Positions 51,199-59,402 of a stretch of DNA of 64,000 bases are shown piece by piece; within the stretch, counting starts at the first letter, position 1, and each line of letters opens with the position of its first letter. Both the position numbers and the translations under genes were made by a program. The stretch comes from Streptomyces sp. 11x1. Lineage in GTDB: Bacteria; Actinomycetota; Actinomycetes; Streptomycetales; Streptomycetaceae. The stretch spans positions 8,271,001 to 8,335,000 of the forward strand of contig NZ_CP122458.1 in NCBI RefSeq assembly GCF_032598905.1, read 5' to 3'. The notes beneath the pieces were generated by a model, which did no database searches, was not told the DNA's origin, and saw nothing but the letters and a program-made list of their open reading frames with translations.

Positions 51199-51339
51199 TG
51201 TCCAGGTGCGAAGGCAGGACCTACTTCCACTCATAATGGGGCGGCCGCGGGTTCGAGTCCCGCCACCGGTACCAACTCGCCGGTGTAGCTCAGGGGTTAG
51301 AGCACCTACGTCGGTTCCGCCGGCTTCGATCTCTGGACA
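51199..51339 (+). ncRNA. yrlA1: Y-RNA-like RNA 1 (YrlA) with circularly permuted tRNA-like module
   Basis: Terminal stem TGTCCAG/CTGGACA (51199-51205 with 51333-51339). Next come the Ro-binding strand GGTGCGAAGGCAG (51205-51217) and, opposite, GCCGGCTTCGATCT (51319-51332). Helix pieces GGC/GCC, GGA/TCC and CC/GG are separated by a bulged A and a bulged T. The module that follows has T-arm GCGGG-TTCGAGT-CCCGC (51247-51263), acceptor strand CACCGGT, then ACCAACTC, then the opposing strand GCCGGTG (51279-51285), and D-arm GCTC-AGGGGTTA-GAGC (51288-51303). The 3' half precedes the 5' half, the arrangement known for bacterial YrlA RNAs. A hairpin TTCCA-CTCATAA-TGGGG (51225-51241) mimics a CAU anticodon arm. 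The Ro60 gene lies downstream. Confidence 0.85.
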
Positions 51340-51355
51340 CCCAAAGCTTTACGCA

Positions 51356-51383
51356 CCTCCCGGTGCGACACGATCTCGGGAGG
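51356..51383 (+). other. Stem-loop between the two Y RNAs
   Basis: CCTCCCG (51356-51362) and its complement CGGGAGG (51377-51383) enclose a 14-base loop. It may end or process YrlA-1 or mark the start of YrlA-2. There is no T-run. Confidence 0.45.
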
Positions 51384-51397
51384 CGCGGCAGATGGTG

Positions 51398-51549
51398 GGT
51401 GCCCGGTGCGAAGGCAGCGGATACTTCGGGAACTGGTGGGGACGACTCCTCGTGCGGGTTCGAATCCCGTCATCGACCCAGGGTCGGTGTGGCGGAACGG
51501 AAGACGCGCCAGTTGATAAGCGCCGTCGCCGAATTCGACCTCGGGCCCC
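51398..51549 (+). ncRNA. yrlA2: Y-RNA-like RNA 2 (YrlA) with permuted class II tRNA-like module
   Basis: The terminal stem GCCCG/CGGGC (51401-51405 with 51542-51546) extends outward by two G-C pairs. The same Ro-binding strand GGTGCGAAGGCAG appears at 51405-51417, with GCCGAATTCGACCT (51528-51541) opposite. The helices GGC/GCC and CGG/CCG again have a bulged A and a bulged T. An anticodon-stem equivalent AACTGG/CCAGTT (51431-51436 with 51509-51514) joins the Ro stem to a long variable arm (GGGG-ACGA-CTCC). T-arm GCGGG-TTCGAAT-CCCGT, acceptor CATCGAC, loop CCAGG, GTCGGTG, and a leucine-tRNA-like D-arm (GCG-N10-CGC) follow. All tRNA halves are permuted as in YrlA. It may be processed from a common transcript with YrlA-1. 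Confidence 0.85.
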
Positions 51550-51669
51550 TTCCCTCTGCCGCGCCTCCCCCAGAAATCAGACATCTGAAGGTCGATATCC
51601 GAAACCCGGTATCGGAACAGGAATTCCACGCACGAAGTCCGAAGTGCTGAAGAATTCGGGGGATTCATC

Positions 51670-53256
51670 ATGGCGCGATTCAACACGAAGGCAGGCAAGG
51701 CGCAGCCCACCTCCCGGGTCACCTCGACGGGGCGAGTGCTCCGTACGTACGAGGGCGGCCGGGGCCGTGAGCGGGACGAGCGCTCGGAGCTGTTCCTGCT
51801 CTCGCTCGCCAACTTCGTCGCGCAGAAGACCTTCTACGAGAGCGGCGAGGACCGCGACGACCGGTTCGCCGCGCTCGTACGCCGACTCGCCGTCACCGAC
51901 CCGGTGTGGACGGCCGGCCTGCTCGGCTGGCTGCGCGGGGAGGGAAACCTCCGTACGGCCTCGATCGTGGGCGCCGCCGAGTACGTGAAGGCACGGCTCG
52001 ACGCGGGCGTCACCGACGGGCCCACCAACCGCCAGGTCGTCGACTCGGTCCTGCGGCGCCCGGACGAGCCCGGCGAGCTGCTCGCCTACTGGACCTCGCG
52101 GTACGGGCGCGCCCTGCCCAAGCCCGTGAAGCGGGGAGTCGCCGACGCCGTACGACGGCTCTACCACCCCAAGTCGCTGCTGAAGTACGACACCGCGTCC
52201 AAGGGCTACCGCTTCGGTGACATCCTGAACCTGGTGCACGCGGCGCCGGACCCGGCCAAGCCGTGGCAGGGCGACCTGTTCCAGTACGCCCTCGACCGGC
52301 GCCACAACCCGGACACGGCGGTCGTGCCCAGGTCGCTGCCCGTGCTCGCGGCACACCGTGACCTGATGGAGCTGCGGCCCGCGAAGCGGCGCAGGGTCGT
52401 GACCGGCTCGGGGGGCGCCCAGCGGCTCGCGGACGCGGGCATCACCTGGGAGGCGCTGGCCGGTTGGCTGCAGGGGCCGATGGACAAGGCGGCCTGGGAG
52501 GCCGTCATTGCGTCCATGGGGGCCATGGCTCTGGTGAGGAACCTGCGGAACTTCGACGAGGCGGGCGTCTCCGACGAGGTCGCGGCCCAGGTGGCGGCGC
52601 GGATCAGTGACCCGGCGGAGGTCGCGCGGTCGCGGCAGTTCCCGTTCCGTTACCTCTCGGCGTACCGGCACGTACCCTCGCTGCGCTGGGCGTACCCGCT
52701 GGAGCAGGCGCTCGGCCACTCGCTGGCCAACGTCCCCGCGCTCCCGGGCCGGACCCTGGTCCTGGTCGACCGCTCGGGTTCGATGTTCTACTCGCGGTTG
52801 ACCGACCGCTCGTCGCTCACGTACGCCGACGCGGCGGCGGTCTTCGGCACGGCGCTCGCGCTGCGGGCGGCCGACGCGGATCTCGTCGAGTTCGGGAGCA
52901 CGAGCCGGGCGGTGAGGTTCGGCGCGGGCGAGTCTGTGCTGAAGATCATCGGCCGCTTCGGCGACCTGGGCGGCACCGACACCGCCGAGGCCGTCCGCCG
53001 CCACTACAAGAAGCACGACCGGGTGCTGATCGTCACCGACGAACAGGCCACCTACAGCCACTACGGCGACCCGACCGCGCAGGTGCCGGCCGACGTCCCG
53101 GTCTACACCTGGAACCTCGCAGGGTACCGGGCGGGCCACGGCCCCTCGGGAAAGGCGAACCGGCACACCTTCGGCGGTCTCTCGGACGCCGCCTTCCGGA
53201 TGGTTCCGCTGTTGGAGGCGGCACGGGACGCCGACTGGCCGTGGGCGGTGGAGTGA
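51670..53256 (+). CDS. rsr: Ro60 orthologue (Rsr), TROVE and vWA domain RNA-binding protein
   Basis: 528 residues. The N-terminal two thirds are the TROVE ring of helical repeats (ELFLLSLANFVAQKTFYESGEDRDDRFAALVRRLAVTDPVWTAGLLGWLRGEGNLRTASIVGAAEYV, cited in part; RRVVTGSGGAQRLADAGITWEALAGWL). The C-terminal vWA domain has the MIDAS sequence LVLVDRSGSM near residue 367, with TDTAEAVRRHYKKHDRVLIVTDEQATYSHY later. Ro proteins hold misfolded RNAs and Y RNAs and in bacteria can direct PNPase. The cognate Y RNAs are the two YrlA genes just upstream. The ATG has GGGGGA 7 bases ahead. Confidence 0.94.
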   Translation: MARFNTKAGKAQPTSRVTSTGRVLRTYEGGRGRERDERSELFLLSLANFVAQKTFYESGEDRDDRFAALVRRLAVTDPVWTAGLLGWLRGEGNLRTASIVGAAEYVKARLDAGVTDGPTNRQVVDSVLRRPDEPGELLAYWTSRYGRALPKPVKRGVADAVRRLYHPKSLLKYDTASKGYRFGDILNLVHAAPDPAKPWQGDLFQYALDRRHNPDTAVVPRSLPVLAAHRDLMELRPAKRRRVVTGSGGAQRLADAGITWEALAGWLQGPMDKAAWEAVIASMGAMALVRNLRNFDEAGVSDEVAAQVAARISDPAEVARSRQFPFRYLSAYRHVPSLRWAYPLEQALGHSLANVPALPGRTLVLVDRSGSMFYSRLTDRSSLTYADAAAVFGTALALRAADADLVEFGSTSRAVRFGAGESVLKIIGRFGDLGGTDTAEAVRRHYKKHDRVLIVTDEQATYSHYGDPTAQVPADVPVYTWNLAGYRAGHGPSGKANRHTFGGLSDAAFRMVPLLEAARDADWPWAVE

Positions 53257-53280
53257 CCCTCGGCCGCTGGCCGACGAGGT

Positions 53281-53325
53281 GAGTGTGGCCCGTGTCCCAG
53301 TGGGGGCACGGGCCACACTCTTGTT
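53281..53325 (+). terminator. Strong stem-loop terminator after rsr
   Basis: A perfect 14-bp stem GAGTGTGGCCCGTG/CACGGGCCACACTC, extended by TCCC/GGGG to an 18-pair stem, is followed by TTGTT. It starts 24 bases after the rsr stop. Confidence 0.9.
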
Positions 53326-53350
53326 CGTAGCCCGTACTGACATCTAACAT
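53321..53350 (+). promoter_or_regulatory. Likely leaderless promoter of the GntR gene
   Basis: TTGTTC (53321-53326), 18 bases, TAACAT (53345-53350), then 8 bases to the ATG at 53359. No Shine-Dalgarno precedes that ATG. The -35 coincides with the T-tract of the rsr terminator. Confidence 0.5.
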
Positions 53351-53358
53351 TTCAGTTC

Positions 53359-54123
53359 ATGGAGGCCATACGACCGGTCGGGCGAACCCTGCTCAGGGAC
53401 CGTGCCTACCAAGCCATCCGGGACGCCATCGTGGCCGGGGAGATCGAGCCCGGCGCGGTGGTGCGCGACGCCGAGTTCGCGGAGTTGCTGGGGCTGTCCC
53501 GGGCGCCGGTGCGGGAGGCGTTCTCGCGGCTGGTGGACGAGGGGCTCCTGGAGAGCAAGCCGCAGAGCTACACGCGGGTCACGCCCGTCGTGGCCGCCGA
53601 TGTGCGGGACGCCGCGGCCGTCGTCGGGGCCATGCACGAACTGGCCACCCGGGCCGCCGTGCCCCGGCTGTTCGCGGCGGACGTCGAGACCATGCGCTCG
53701 GCCAACGAGCGGTTCGCCGCCGCCGTCCGCACCGGCGACGTGGACGCCGCCCTCGTCGCCGACGACGAACTCCACGACGTCCTAGTCCGGGTGAGCGGCA
53801 ACCACGCCGCGGCCGCCACCATCGCCCGCTACACCCCGCTCATCCGCCGTCTGGAGCGCCGGCGCTTCGGCGAGGGCGGCAACTGCCGCTCGGCCGGACT
53901 GCACGAGCAGCTGATCGAGGCCTGCGCGGCCGGCGAGACCGACGAGGCGGTCCGTGTGACGGCGGAGATCTGGCACGGCCTGGCCGCGCTCGTCGACGAG
54001 AGCGAACAGGGCGACGAGAGCGACGAGGGCGAAAAAGCCGAGCAAGCCGAGGCAGCCGGGCGAGTAGGCGGACCCCGGGCCGAGGCCGTCGACCAGCAAG
54101 CCGCCGACGCGGCGGACCACTGA
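53359..54123 (+). CDS. GntR-family (FadR/FCD-type) transcriptional regulator next to ACC deaminase
   Basis: 254 residues. The N-terminal GntR winged helix (LLRDRAYQAIRDAIVAGEIEPGAVVRDAEFAELLGLSRAPVREAFSRLVDEGLLE, cited in part) is followed by an FCD ligand domain with metal-type residues (DDELHDVLVRVSGNHA and GLHEQLIEAC). The last 50 residues are a Glu/Asp/Ala tail without predicted fold. It lies 30 bp ahead of the ACC deaminase gene in the same direction and is the probable controller of that gene. Likely ligands are ACC or a related amino acid. Confidence 0.87.
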   Translation: MEAIRPVGRTLLRDRAYQAIRDAIVAGEIEPGAVVRDAEFAELLGLSRAPVREAFSRLVDEGLLESKPQSYTRVTPVVAADVRDAAAVVGAMHELATRAAVPRLFAADVETMRSANERFAAAVRTGDVDAALVADDELHDVLVRVSGNHAAAATIARYTPLIRRLERRRFGEGGNCRSAGLHEQLIEACAAGETDEAVRVTAEIWHGLAALVDESEQGDESDEGEKAEQAEAAGRVGGPRAEAVDQQAADAADH

Positions 54124-54153
54124 CCCACTCCAAGGACATCCCCGGGAGGACCC

Positions 54154-55173
54154 GTGTCCCTTTCTTCCTTCGAGCGCTATCCGCTCCTCTTCGGGCCCTC
54201 ACCGGTGCACCCGCTGGAGCGGCTGACCGCCCATCTGGGCGGCGCCGCCGTCTGGGCCAAGCGAGAGGACTGCAACTCCGGTATCGCCTACGGCGGCAAC
54301 AAGACCCGCAAGCTGGAGTACCTGGTCGCCGACGCGCTCGCGCAGGGCTGCGACACCCTCGTCTCCATCGGTGGTGTGCAGTCCAACCACACCCGTCAGG
54401 TCGCCGCCGTGGCCGCGCGCGCCGGGCTCAAGTGCGTGCTCGTGCAGGAGAGCTGGGTGGACTGGCCGGACGCCGTCTACGACAAGGTCGGCAACATCCT
54501 GATCAGCCGCCTGGCGGGCGCCGACGTACGGCTCGTCCGGGCCGACTTCGGCATCGGCTTCAAGGAGAGCTGGGAACTGGCGCTCAGGGAGGTCGAGGAG
54601 AGTGGCGGCAAGCCGTACGCCATCCCGGCCGGTGCCTCCGACCATCCCCTCGGCGGCCTGGGCTTCGCCGGCTGGGCGTACGAAGTGGCCGAGCAGGAGC
54701 GGGAGTTGGGCGTCTTCTTCGACACGGTGATCGTGTGCTCGGTGACCGGCTCGACCCAGGCCGGCATGGTGGCCGGTTTCGCCGCGCTGGAGGAGGCGGG
54801 TGGGCGGCCGCGCCGAGTCATCGGCATCGATGCCTCGGCCAAGCCGGACAGCACCCGTGAGCAGATTGCGCGGATCGCGCACAACACCGGGCAACTCATC
54901 GGTCTCAAGCGAGAGTTGACCGTCGCCGACGTGGAACTGGACGAGCGGTACCACGCCGGGATCTACGGCGTCCCGGACGACGCCACCCTCGTCGCCATGC
55001 AACTCGCGGCACGCACCGAGGGCATGGTCACCGACCCCGTCTACGAGGGCAAGTCCATGGCGGGGATGGTCGATCTGATCGAGCGCGGCGAGATCGACGC
55101 GGACTCCACCGTGCTCTACGCGCACCTGGGCGGGCAGCCGGCGCTGAACGCGTACAGCGGGGTCATCCAGTGA
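54154..55173 (+). CDS. acdS: 1-aminocyclopropane-1-carboxylate (ACC) deaminase
   Basis: 339 residues, PLP-dependent fold type [19 protein letters not shown] holds the PLP lysine (residue 50 in this numbering), [15 protein letters not shown] the substrate-carboxylate serine, and [14 protein letters not shown] the Tyr-Glu pair used to distinguish ACC deaminase from D-cysteine desulfhydrase. [16 protein letters not shown] closes the protein. It converts the plant ethylene precursor ACC to 2-oxobutyrate and ammonia, a trait of plant-associated bacteria. The start is GTG 54154 with GGGAGGA 6 bases before it. Specificity versus D-cysteine should be treated as likely, not proven. Confidence 0.88.
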   Translation: MSLSSFERYPLLFGPSPVHPLERLTAHLGGAAVWAKREDCNSGIAYGGNKTRKLEYLVADALAQGCDTLVSIGGVQSNHTRQVAAVAARAGLKCVLVQESWVDWPDAVYDKVGNILISRLAGADVRLVRADFGIGFKESWELALREVEESGGKPYAIPAGASDHPLGGLGFAGWAYEVAEQERELGVFFDTVIVCSVTGSTQAGMVAGFAALEEAGGRPRRVIGIDASAKPDSTREQIARIAHNTGQLIGLKRELTVADVELDERYHAGIYGVPDDATLVAMQLAARTEGMVTDPVYEGKSMAGMVDLIERGEIDADSTVLYAHLGGQPALNAYSGVIQ

Positions 55174-55360
55174 CGCCCTGCGCGATGACCTGACCGCGCG
55201 GGGGCGGACCCGGCCCCGTTCTGCCGCGTCCCTCCCGTCCACGCTCCGCGCGACAGTCACCCCTCGGACGTCAGTCCACTTCTGCGGGGCAGCGCCGTGC
55301 GACGGCCCAGGAGGGACGCGACGCCAGGGCGGAAGGGCACGCCCGTGGCAGGGTGACCGC

Positions 55361-57091
55361 ATGCAGCGGCATCGCCACGGTGAGAATCCCTGGCGCGTCA
55401 GAGTGGACGACGACAGCGGTCGGCCCCGTGGAGCCGGCGTCCTCCTGGACAGTCGGCACGTGCTCACCTGCGCGCACGTCGTCGCCGAGGCCGGGGCCTC
55501 GCCGGACAGCGCCGACGCGCATGTCCGCGTCACGAGCGCCGTCTGCCGCCCGGAGTGGAGCGTCACGGCACGGATCGAGCCGGGCGAGTGGGTGTACCGC
55601 AACCGCACACGACGCGGCGACGTCGCCCTTCTCCGGCTCGACGACCCGGCGCCGTGCGACGGCGGCACCCGGCTGTGGCAGGCCCCCGTCTCCGGCGGAA
55701 GGGTGCGGGTGTACGGCTTCCCGCGCCTGGAGGAGAACGGCATCGGTGTCGACGCCGAAATGGCGGGCTCCGGCTCCCGGGAGGGCGAGTGGGCCCAGCT
55801 GAACCCCGTGCACGGCGGTCGGCCGTGGATCGAACAGGGCTTCTCCGGCTCGGGCGTCGTGGCCCTCGACGGCGACTTCGCCGGCCGTGTCGTCGGCATC
55901 GTGGTGGCCGACTTCGTCGACGGTGACGCCAGAGCCGCGTGGATGCTCCCGACCGAGACCGTGCGCGGCTATCTGCCCGGCCTCGAACCGTATGTGCAGG
56001 GCGCGCCGACCACCTGTCTGCTCCCGGCCGGCGCCACACCCCCGCACCAGGGGCTGGACGACCCCCTGCGCCTCACCCTCACCCAGGAACTCGTCCGTCT
56101 GCTCAGCGGCGAATGGTCGGGCACCGTGGTGCTGACCGGCGGCGCCACCGAGACCGGCACATCGTGGCTGGTACGGCTCGTACGCACCGCGGACCCGGTC
56201 GCACGCGCCGCGATCTCGGATCTCGAACTGTCCACGGCCCCGCGTCACACCGTCCTGCGTCTCGGTTCCGTCGACGCGGCGTACGACGCCCGGGGCAGAA
56301 CGACGGCACAGGTCCGGCACTATCTCGCCGACCGGTTCGGTTTCCCCCACGACGCCGCCGACCTGCTGCACCGGCTGACGCACCGCACCCCTCCCGTCTG
56401 TCTCGTCCTCGCCAGGGTGGACCGCTCCGCCGAGCCGGAGTCGCTGCTGCGCGACCTGCTGAGACCGCTCGCGCTGCGGGCCCGGACCCGTGGTGTCCGG
56501 CTCGTCCTCGGGTTCGACGCGGGGCCGCCGCCCGGTCTGCCGTACGAGGTCGCGCTCGGCTCGGACATGATGGACGACCACGTGGACGAGGGCCCGCCCG
56601 AGGCCGTGCCGCGCGAGGACGCCTGTGAAACCGTCGAACGGCTCAGCGGCGCGGAGGACGACGCCTCCACCCTGTACGCGCGGTGGGGGCTGAGCTTCCT
56701 CCGCTCGCCACGGCTGCCGCCGCGCCGCGCCCCGCAACTGCGCGTGCGGCTCGCCGTGGCGAAGGGCCCGGGCGCGCACGCCGAACTGGCGGCGATCGCC
56801 GCGGCGGCCCGTTCGGCGCTGCGCGAGGTGGCGGGTGCCGAACGGGAGCTGGGGCGGCTCGTCGGCCGGTACGACGACCTCCTGCACGAACTGGAAGTGC
56901 ACCGGGTACGGGCCCGGGACGCGTTCGGCGCCGAGGACGCCGACCTCGCCGCGCGGTACGGATCGGCGGCCGGACCGCTGCGCACCGTGCCGGTCGACCT
57001 CAAGGCCGCGCGGACCGCCGTCGCACAGTACCGGGACGAGGTCCACCGGCGGATCGAGCAGGCCAGGAGGGACAGCCGTGGAGAGGTGTGA
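55361..57091 (+). CDS. Trypsin-like serine protease with degenerate P-loop region and coiled-coil tail
   Basis: 576 residues, cytoplasmic (no signal peptide). Residues 1-205 are a chymotrypsin-fold protease with His39 (VLTCAHVV), Asp87 (GDVALLRLDD) and Ser162 (EQGFSGSGVVAL). Residues about 235-420 resemble a STAND/AAA-type NTPase, but the Walker A equivalent reads GGATETGTS, lacking the lysine, and VCLVLARVDRS is a Walker B-like strand. Residues 455-576 are helical (AAARSALREVAGAERELGRLVGRYDDLLHELEVH). Proteins of this plan lie in NTP-regulated conflict-type loci. It overlaps the kinase gene by 14 bp and is the first of six coupled genes. Confidence 0.8.
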   Translation: MQRHRHGENPWRVRVDDDSGRPRGAGVLLDSRHVLTCAHVVAEAGASPDSADAHVRVTSAVCRPEWSVTARIEPGEWVYRNRTRRGDVALLRLDDPAPCDGGTRLWQAPVSGGRVRVYGFPRLEENGIGVDAEMAGSGSREGEWAQLNPVHGGRPWIEQGFSGSGVVALDGDFAGRVVGIVVADFVDGDARAAWMLPTETVRGYLPGLEPYVQGAPTTCLLPAGATPPHQGLDDPLRLTLTQELVRLLSGEWSGTVVLTGGATETGTSWLVRLVRTADPVARAAISDLELSTAPRHTVLRLGSVDAAYDARGRTTAQVRHYLADRFGFPHDAADLLHRLTHRTPPVCLVLARVDRSAEPESLLRDLLRPLALRARTRGVRLVLGFDAGPPPGLPYEVALGSDMMDDHVDEGPPEAVPREDACETVERLSGAEDDASTLYARWGLSFLRSPRLPPRRAPQLRVRLAVAKGPGAHAELAAIAAAARSALREVAGAERELGRLVGRYDDLLHELEVHRVRARDAFGAEDADLAARYGSAAGPLRTVPVDLKAARTAVAQYRDEVHRRIEQARRDSRGEV

Positions 57092-59354
57092 CCGGTCCGA
57101 CTGCGGCGTCGGCACGATCGACGAACACGGGTTCTGCGGCGTGTGCGCCCTGCGTCCGCTGCGCCGGTTCGGGCCGCCGACGTCCATACCGGCGCCCGAG
57201 CCGCCCCAGCTTCCCGGGCCCGTCGGCGAAAGTACGGCGGCGGTCGTGGTCCCGGAAGAGGCCGGACAGCTACCCGGCGGCGTGGCGGTGGCCACCGCCG
57301 TGGAGGAGGCCGGACGGTCCCCCGGCGACGACCCGGCGGTCGGCGCCCCCGAAGAGGCCGAACAGGTTCCCACGGCACCCTGGTGGGGACTGGACCTGGT
57401 GGACACGGAGTGCGCGCGGCCCGCACCGGACGCCCCGGGAGCGGACCGGCCCGACAGGGACGCGACACCGGGCACCGAGGAGCACGACCCCTGCCCGAAC
57501 CCGACCTGCGGCGCCGCAGGCCGCGGGGACGAAGACCCGGGAGGCCGGCACCAAGGCCAGGACCCGGGCCACTGCACCGTCTGCCGCGCTCCGTCCGATC
57601 CCGCCTCGGGACCGCACGGCCGGACCCTCGCCGACCGTTACGTCGTCAAGCGGATGCTCGGTGCCGGTGCGTTCGGGAAGGCGTACCTCTGTCACGACCA
57701 CAACCTCAACACGGACGTGGTGCTCAAGGTCCTGCAGGAGTCGGTCGCGAGGACGGCCCGCGAGGAGCGCAACGCGCTCGTCGGACTCCGCCACGACAGC
57801 ATCGTCCGCATTCTCAGCTACGAGCCCCAGGGCCCCTACCTGGTCCTCGAACACATCCCCGGCACACGGTTCGCCGCACGGCACGGCGACTCGCTGGAGC
57901 TCCTCCTGGCACACGGCCTGCGCATCCTCCAGGCACTCGACTACCTGCACGCCCGCCAGTTGCTGCACTGCGACGTGAAGCCGTCGAACATCATCCGGTT
58001 CACCGAGAAGGGCGACACCGCCGCCCACGACCGGGTGCGTCTCATCGACTTCGGCGCCGTCCGCTCCATGAAGGACACCCACCCGCTCGTCGCCTTCACC
58101 GCGACCTACGCCCCGCCGGAGCGTCACCCGGGCACGGGCGAACCCGACCCCGAGCACGACCGCCCCACGGCGGGCCTGGACCTGTACTGCCTGGGCAGCA
58201 CGCTCCAGGAAGTGTGCCGGAGCCATCTGCGCGCCGGCCCCCAGGACATCCCCGTCGACTCCCTGAACCGGTTGCTGCGCCGCGCCACTCGCGTCGATGC
58301 GCCGGAACGCCGCTTCACCTCCGCCCGCCAGTTCGCGGAACAGCTCAGCGGTGTGATCCGGCAGGTCGTGGCGGCAGCACCGAGGAGCCGGCGGTGTGCG
58401 CGGGTCTCGGTGCAGTTCGGATCCATGACCGAGCCGCTGCACGGAGGACTCGGGGCGGCGCGCCCCCTCCGGCACTGGGTGGACGCACGCATAACCCCGG
58501 ACGGAGCCTGCCGGCTCGGGGCACCCTTCGCCCCGCCCACCCGGCTGGAGATCATGGCGGCCCTGCCGCCCCCGCCCCCCGACCCCTACCACCGGCGCAC
58601 CGGGGACCGGGCCCGGCTCGCACTGGACGCCTGCCACGACGCGCTGCGGCGGGGCGAGACGACCGAGGCGGAACGGCTCCTGTCCGACGCCGCCCTGCCC
58701 GAGTGGGACTGGCCGCACCACTGGTACGCCGGTCTCGTCGCCCTCGCCCACGACCGGCCACGGGCCGCGGCCGACCACTTCGAGAACGTCCGGGACCTGC
58801 TGCCGGGCGAACTCGTCCCGTTGCTCGCCCTCGGACTCTGCGCGGAACGCGACGACCGGCTCGCGGCGGCCCGGACGTACTACGAGGCGGTGGTCCACAC
58901 GGCTCCCGCGCTCGGCGCCGCGAGTTTCGGCCTCGCCCGGGTGCTGCTGCGGGAGGGGCACCGCGCGGACGCCGTGGCCACGGCGGAGCGGCTGGCACAG
59001 GAGTTCCGCTTCGAGCGGACGGCGGGGATCGCCGCGGTACGCCTGCGGGTCGCCCTGACCACTACCAAAGCCCCGCTCGAACTCGGCCCCGGCGACGTGG
59101 AGTCGGCCGACAGCGCACTGGAGGATCTGGTCATCGGCCACAACGAGCGGCTCGGTGTGCGGGCGGAGATCGCGTTCGCGCAGTACGCCGTGTCGGGCCG
59201 GCCGCAGGGCCTCTCCGAAGCCGTGCGGGACCTGGCGCCGTACGCCGAGGACCGGCACGACCACCGGGATCTCGTCGACCTGGCGAACCGCCTGCGTCCC
59301 CCGATCAGGTGGCCTTGGTCCCGACTCGCACCCAGGAGACGGCGGACGACCTAG
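57078..59354 (+). CDS. PknG-like serine/threonine protein kinase with two Cys4 zinc motifs and TPR tail
   Basis: 758 residues, nearly the length of mycobacterial PknG. Two cysteine clusters precede the kinase: C4-C9-C20-C23 and C139-C144-C166-C169, probably zinc or iron ribbons replacing the PknG rubredoxin. The kinase has GAGAFGKAYLC, Lys217 (VVLKVLQ), a non-RD catalytic loop HCDVKPSNII (His297-Cys298-Asp299) as in PknG, and IDFGAVR. The post-kinase segment SVQFGSM...LPPPPPDPYHR resembles the PknG linker to its TPR domain (about 520-740). The start is GTG 57078 behind AGGAGGG. It is coupled to the trypsin gene. Confidence 0.85.
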   Translation: MERCDRSDCGVGTIDEHGFCGVCALRPLRRFGPPTSIPAPEPPQLPGPVGESTAAVVVPEEAGQLPGGVAVATAVEEAGRSPGDDPAVGAPEEAEQVPTAPWWGLDLVDTECARPAPDAPGADRPDRDATPGTEEHDPCPNPTCGAAGRGDEDPGGRHQGQDPGHCTVCRAPSDPASGPHGRTLADRYVVKRMLGAGAFGKAYLCHDHNLNTDVVLKVLQESVARTAREERNALVGLRHDSIVRILSYEPQGPYLVLEHIPGTRFAARHGDSLELLLAHGLRILQALDYLHARQLLHCDVKPSNIIRFTEKGDTAAHDRVRLIDFGAVRSMKDTHPLVAFTATYAPPERHPGTGEPDPEHDRPTAGLDLYCLGSTLQEVCRSHLRAGPQDIPVDSLNRLLRRATRVDAPERRFTSARQFAEQLSGVIRQVVAAAPRSRRCARVSVQFGSMTEPLHGGLGAARPLRHWVDARITPDGACRLGAPFAPPTRLEIMAALPPPPPDPYHRRTGDRARLALDACHDALRRGETTEAERLLSDAALPEWDWPHHWYAGLVALAHDRPRAAADHFENVRDLLPGELVPLLALGLCAERDDRLAAARTYYEAVVHTAPALGAASFGLARVLLREGHRADAVATAERLAQEFRFERTAGIAAVRLRVALTTTKAPLELGPGDVESADSALEDLVIGHNERLGVRAEIAFAQYAVSGRPQGLSEAVRDLAPYAEDRHDHRDLVDLANRLRPPIRWPWSRLAPRRRRTT

Positions 59355-59402
59355 AAAGATCGTGCAAGCGGCGGCTCCTTGGCTGCCTTGTGCTGGGGGG
59401 AC

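Noticed and set aside
51240..51310. Ordinary tRNA genes suggested by the T-arm and D-arm sequences at 51247-51303 and 51454-51507
   Set aside because: In both places the 3' half lies before the 5' half, so no linear tRNA can form. The permuted order and the GGTGCGAAGGCAG motif fit Y-RNA modules instead.
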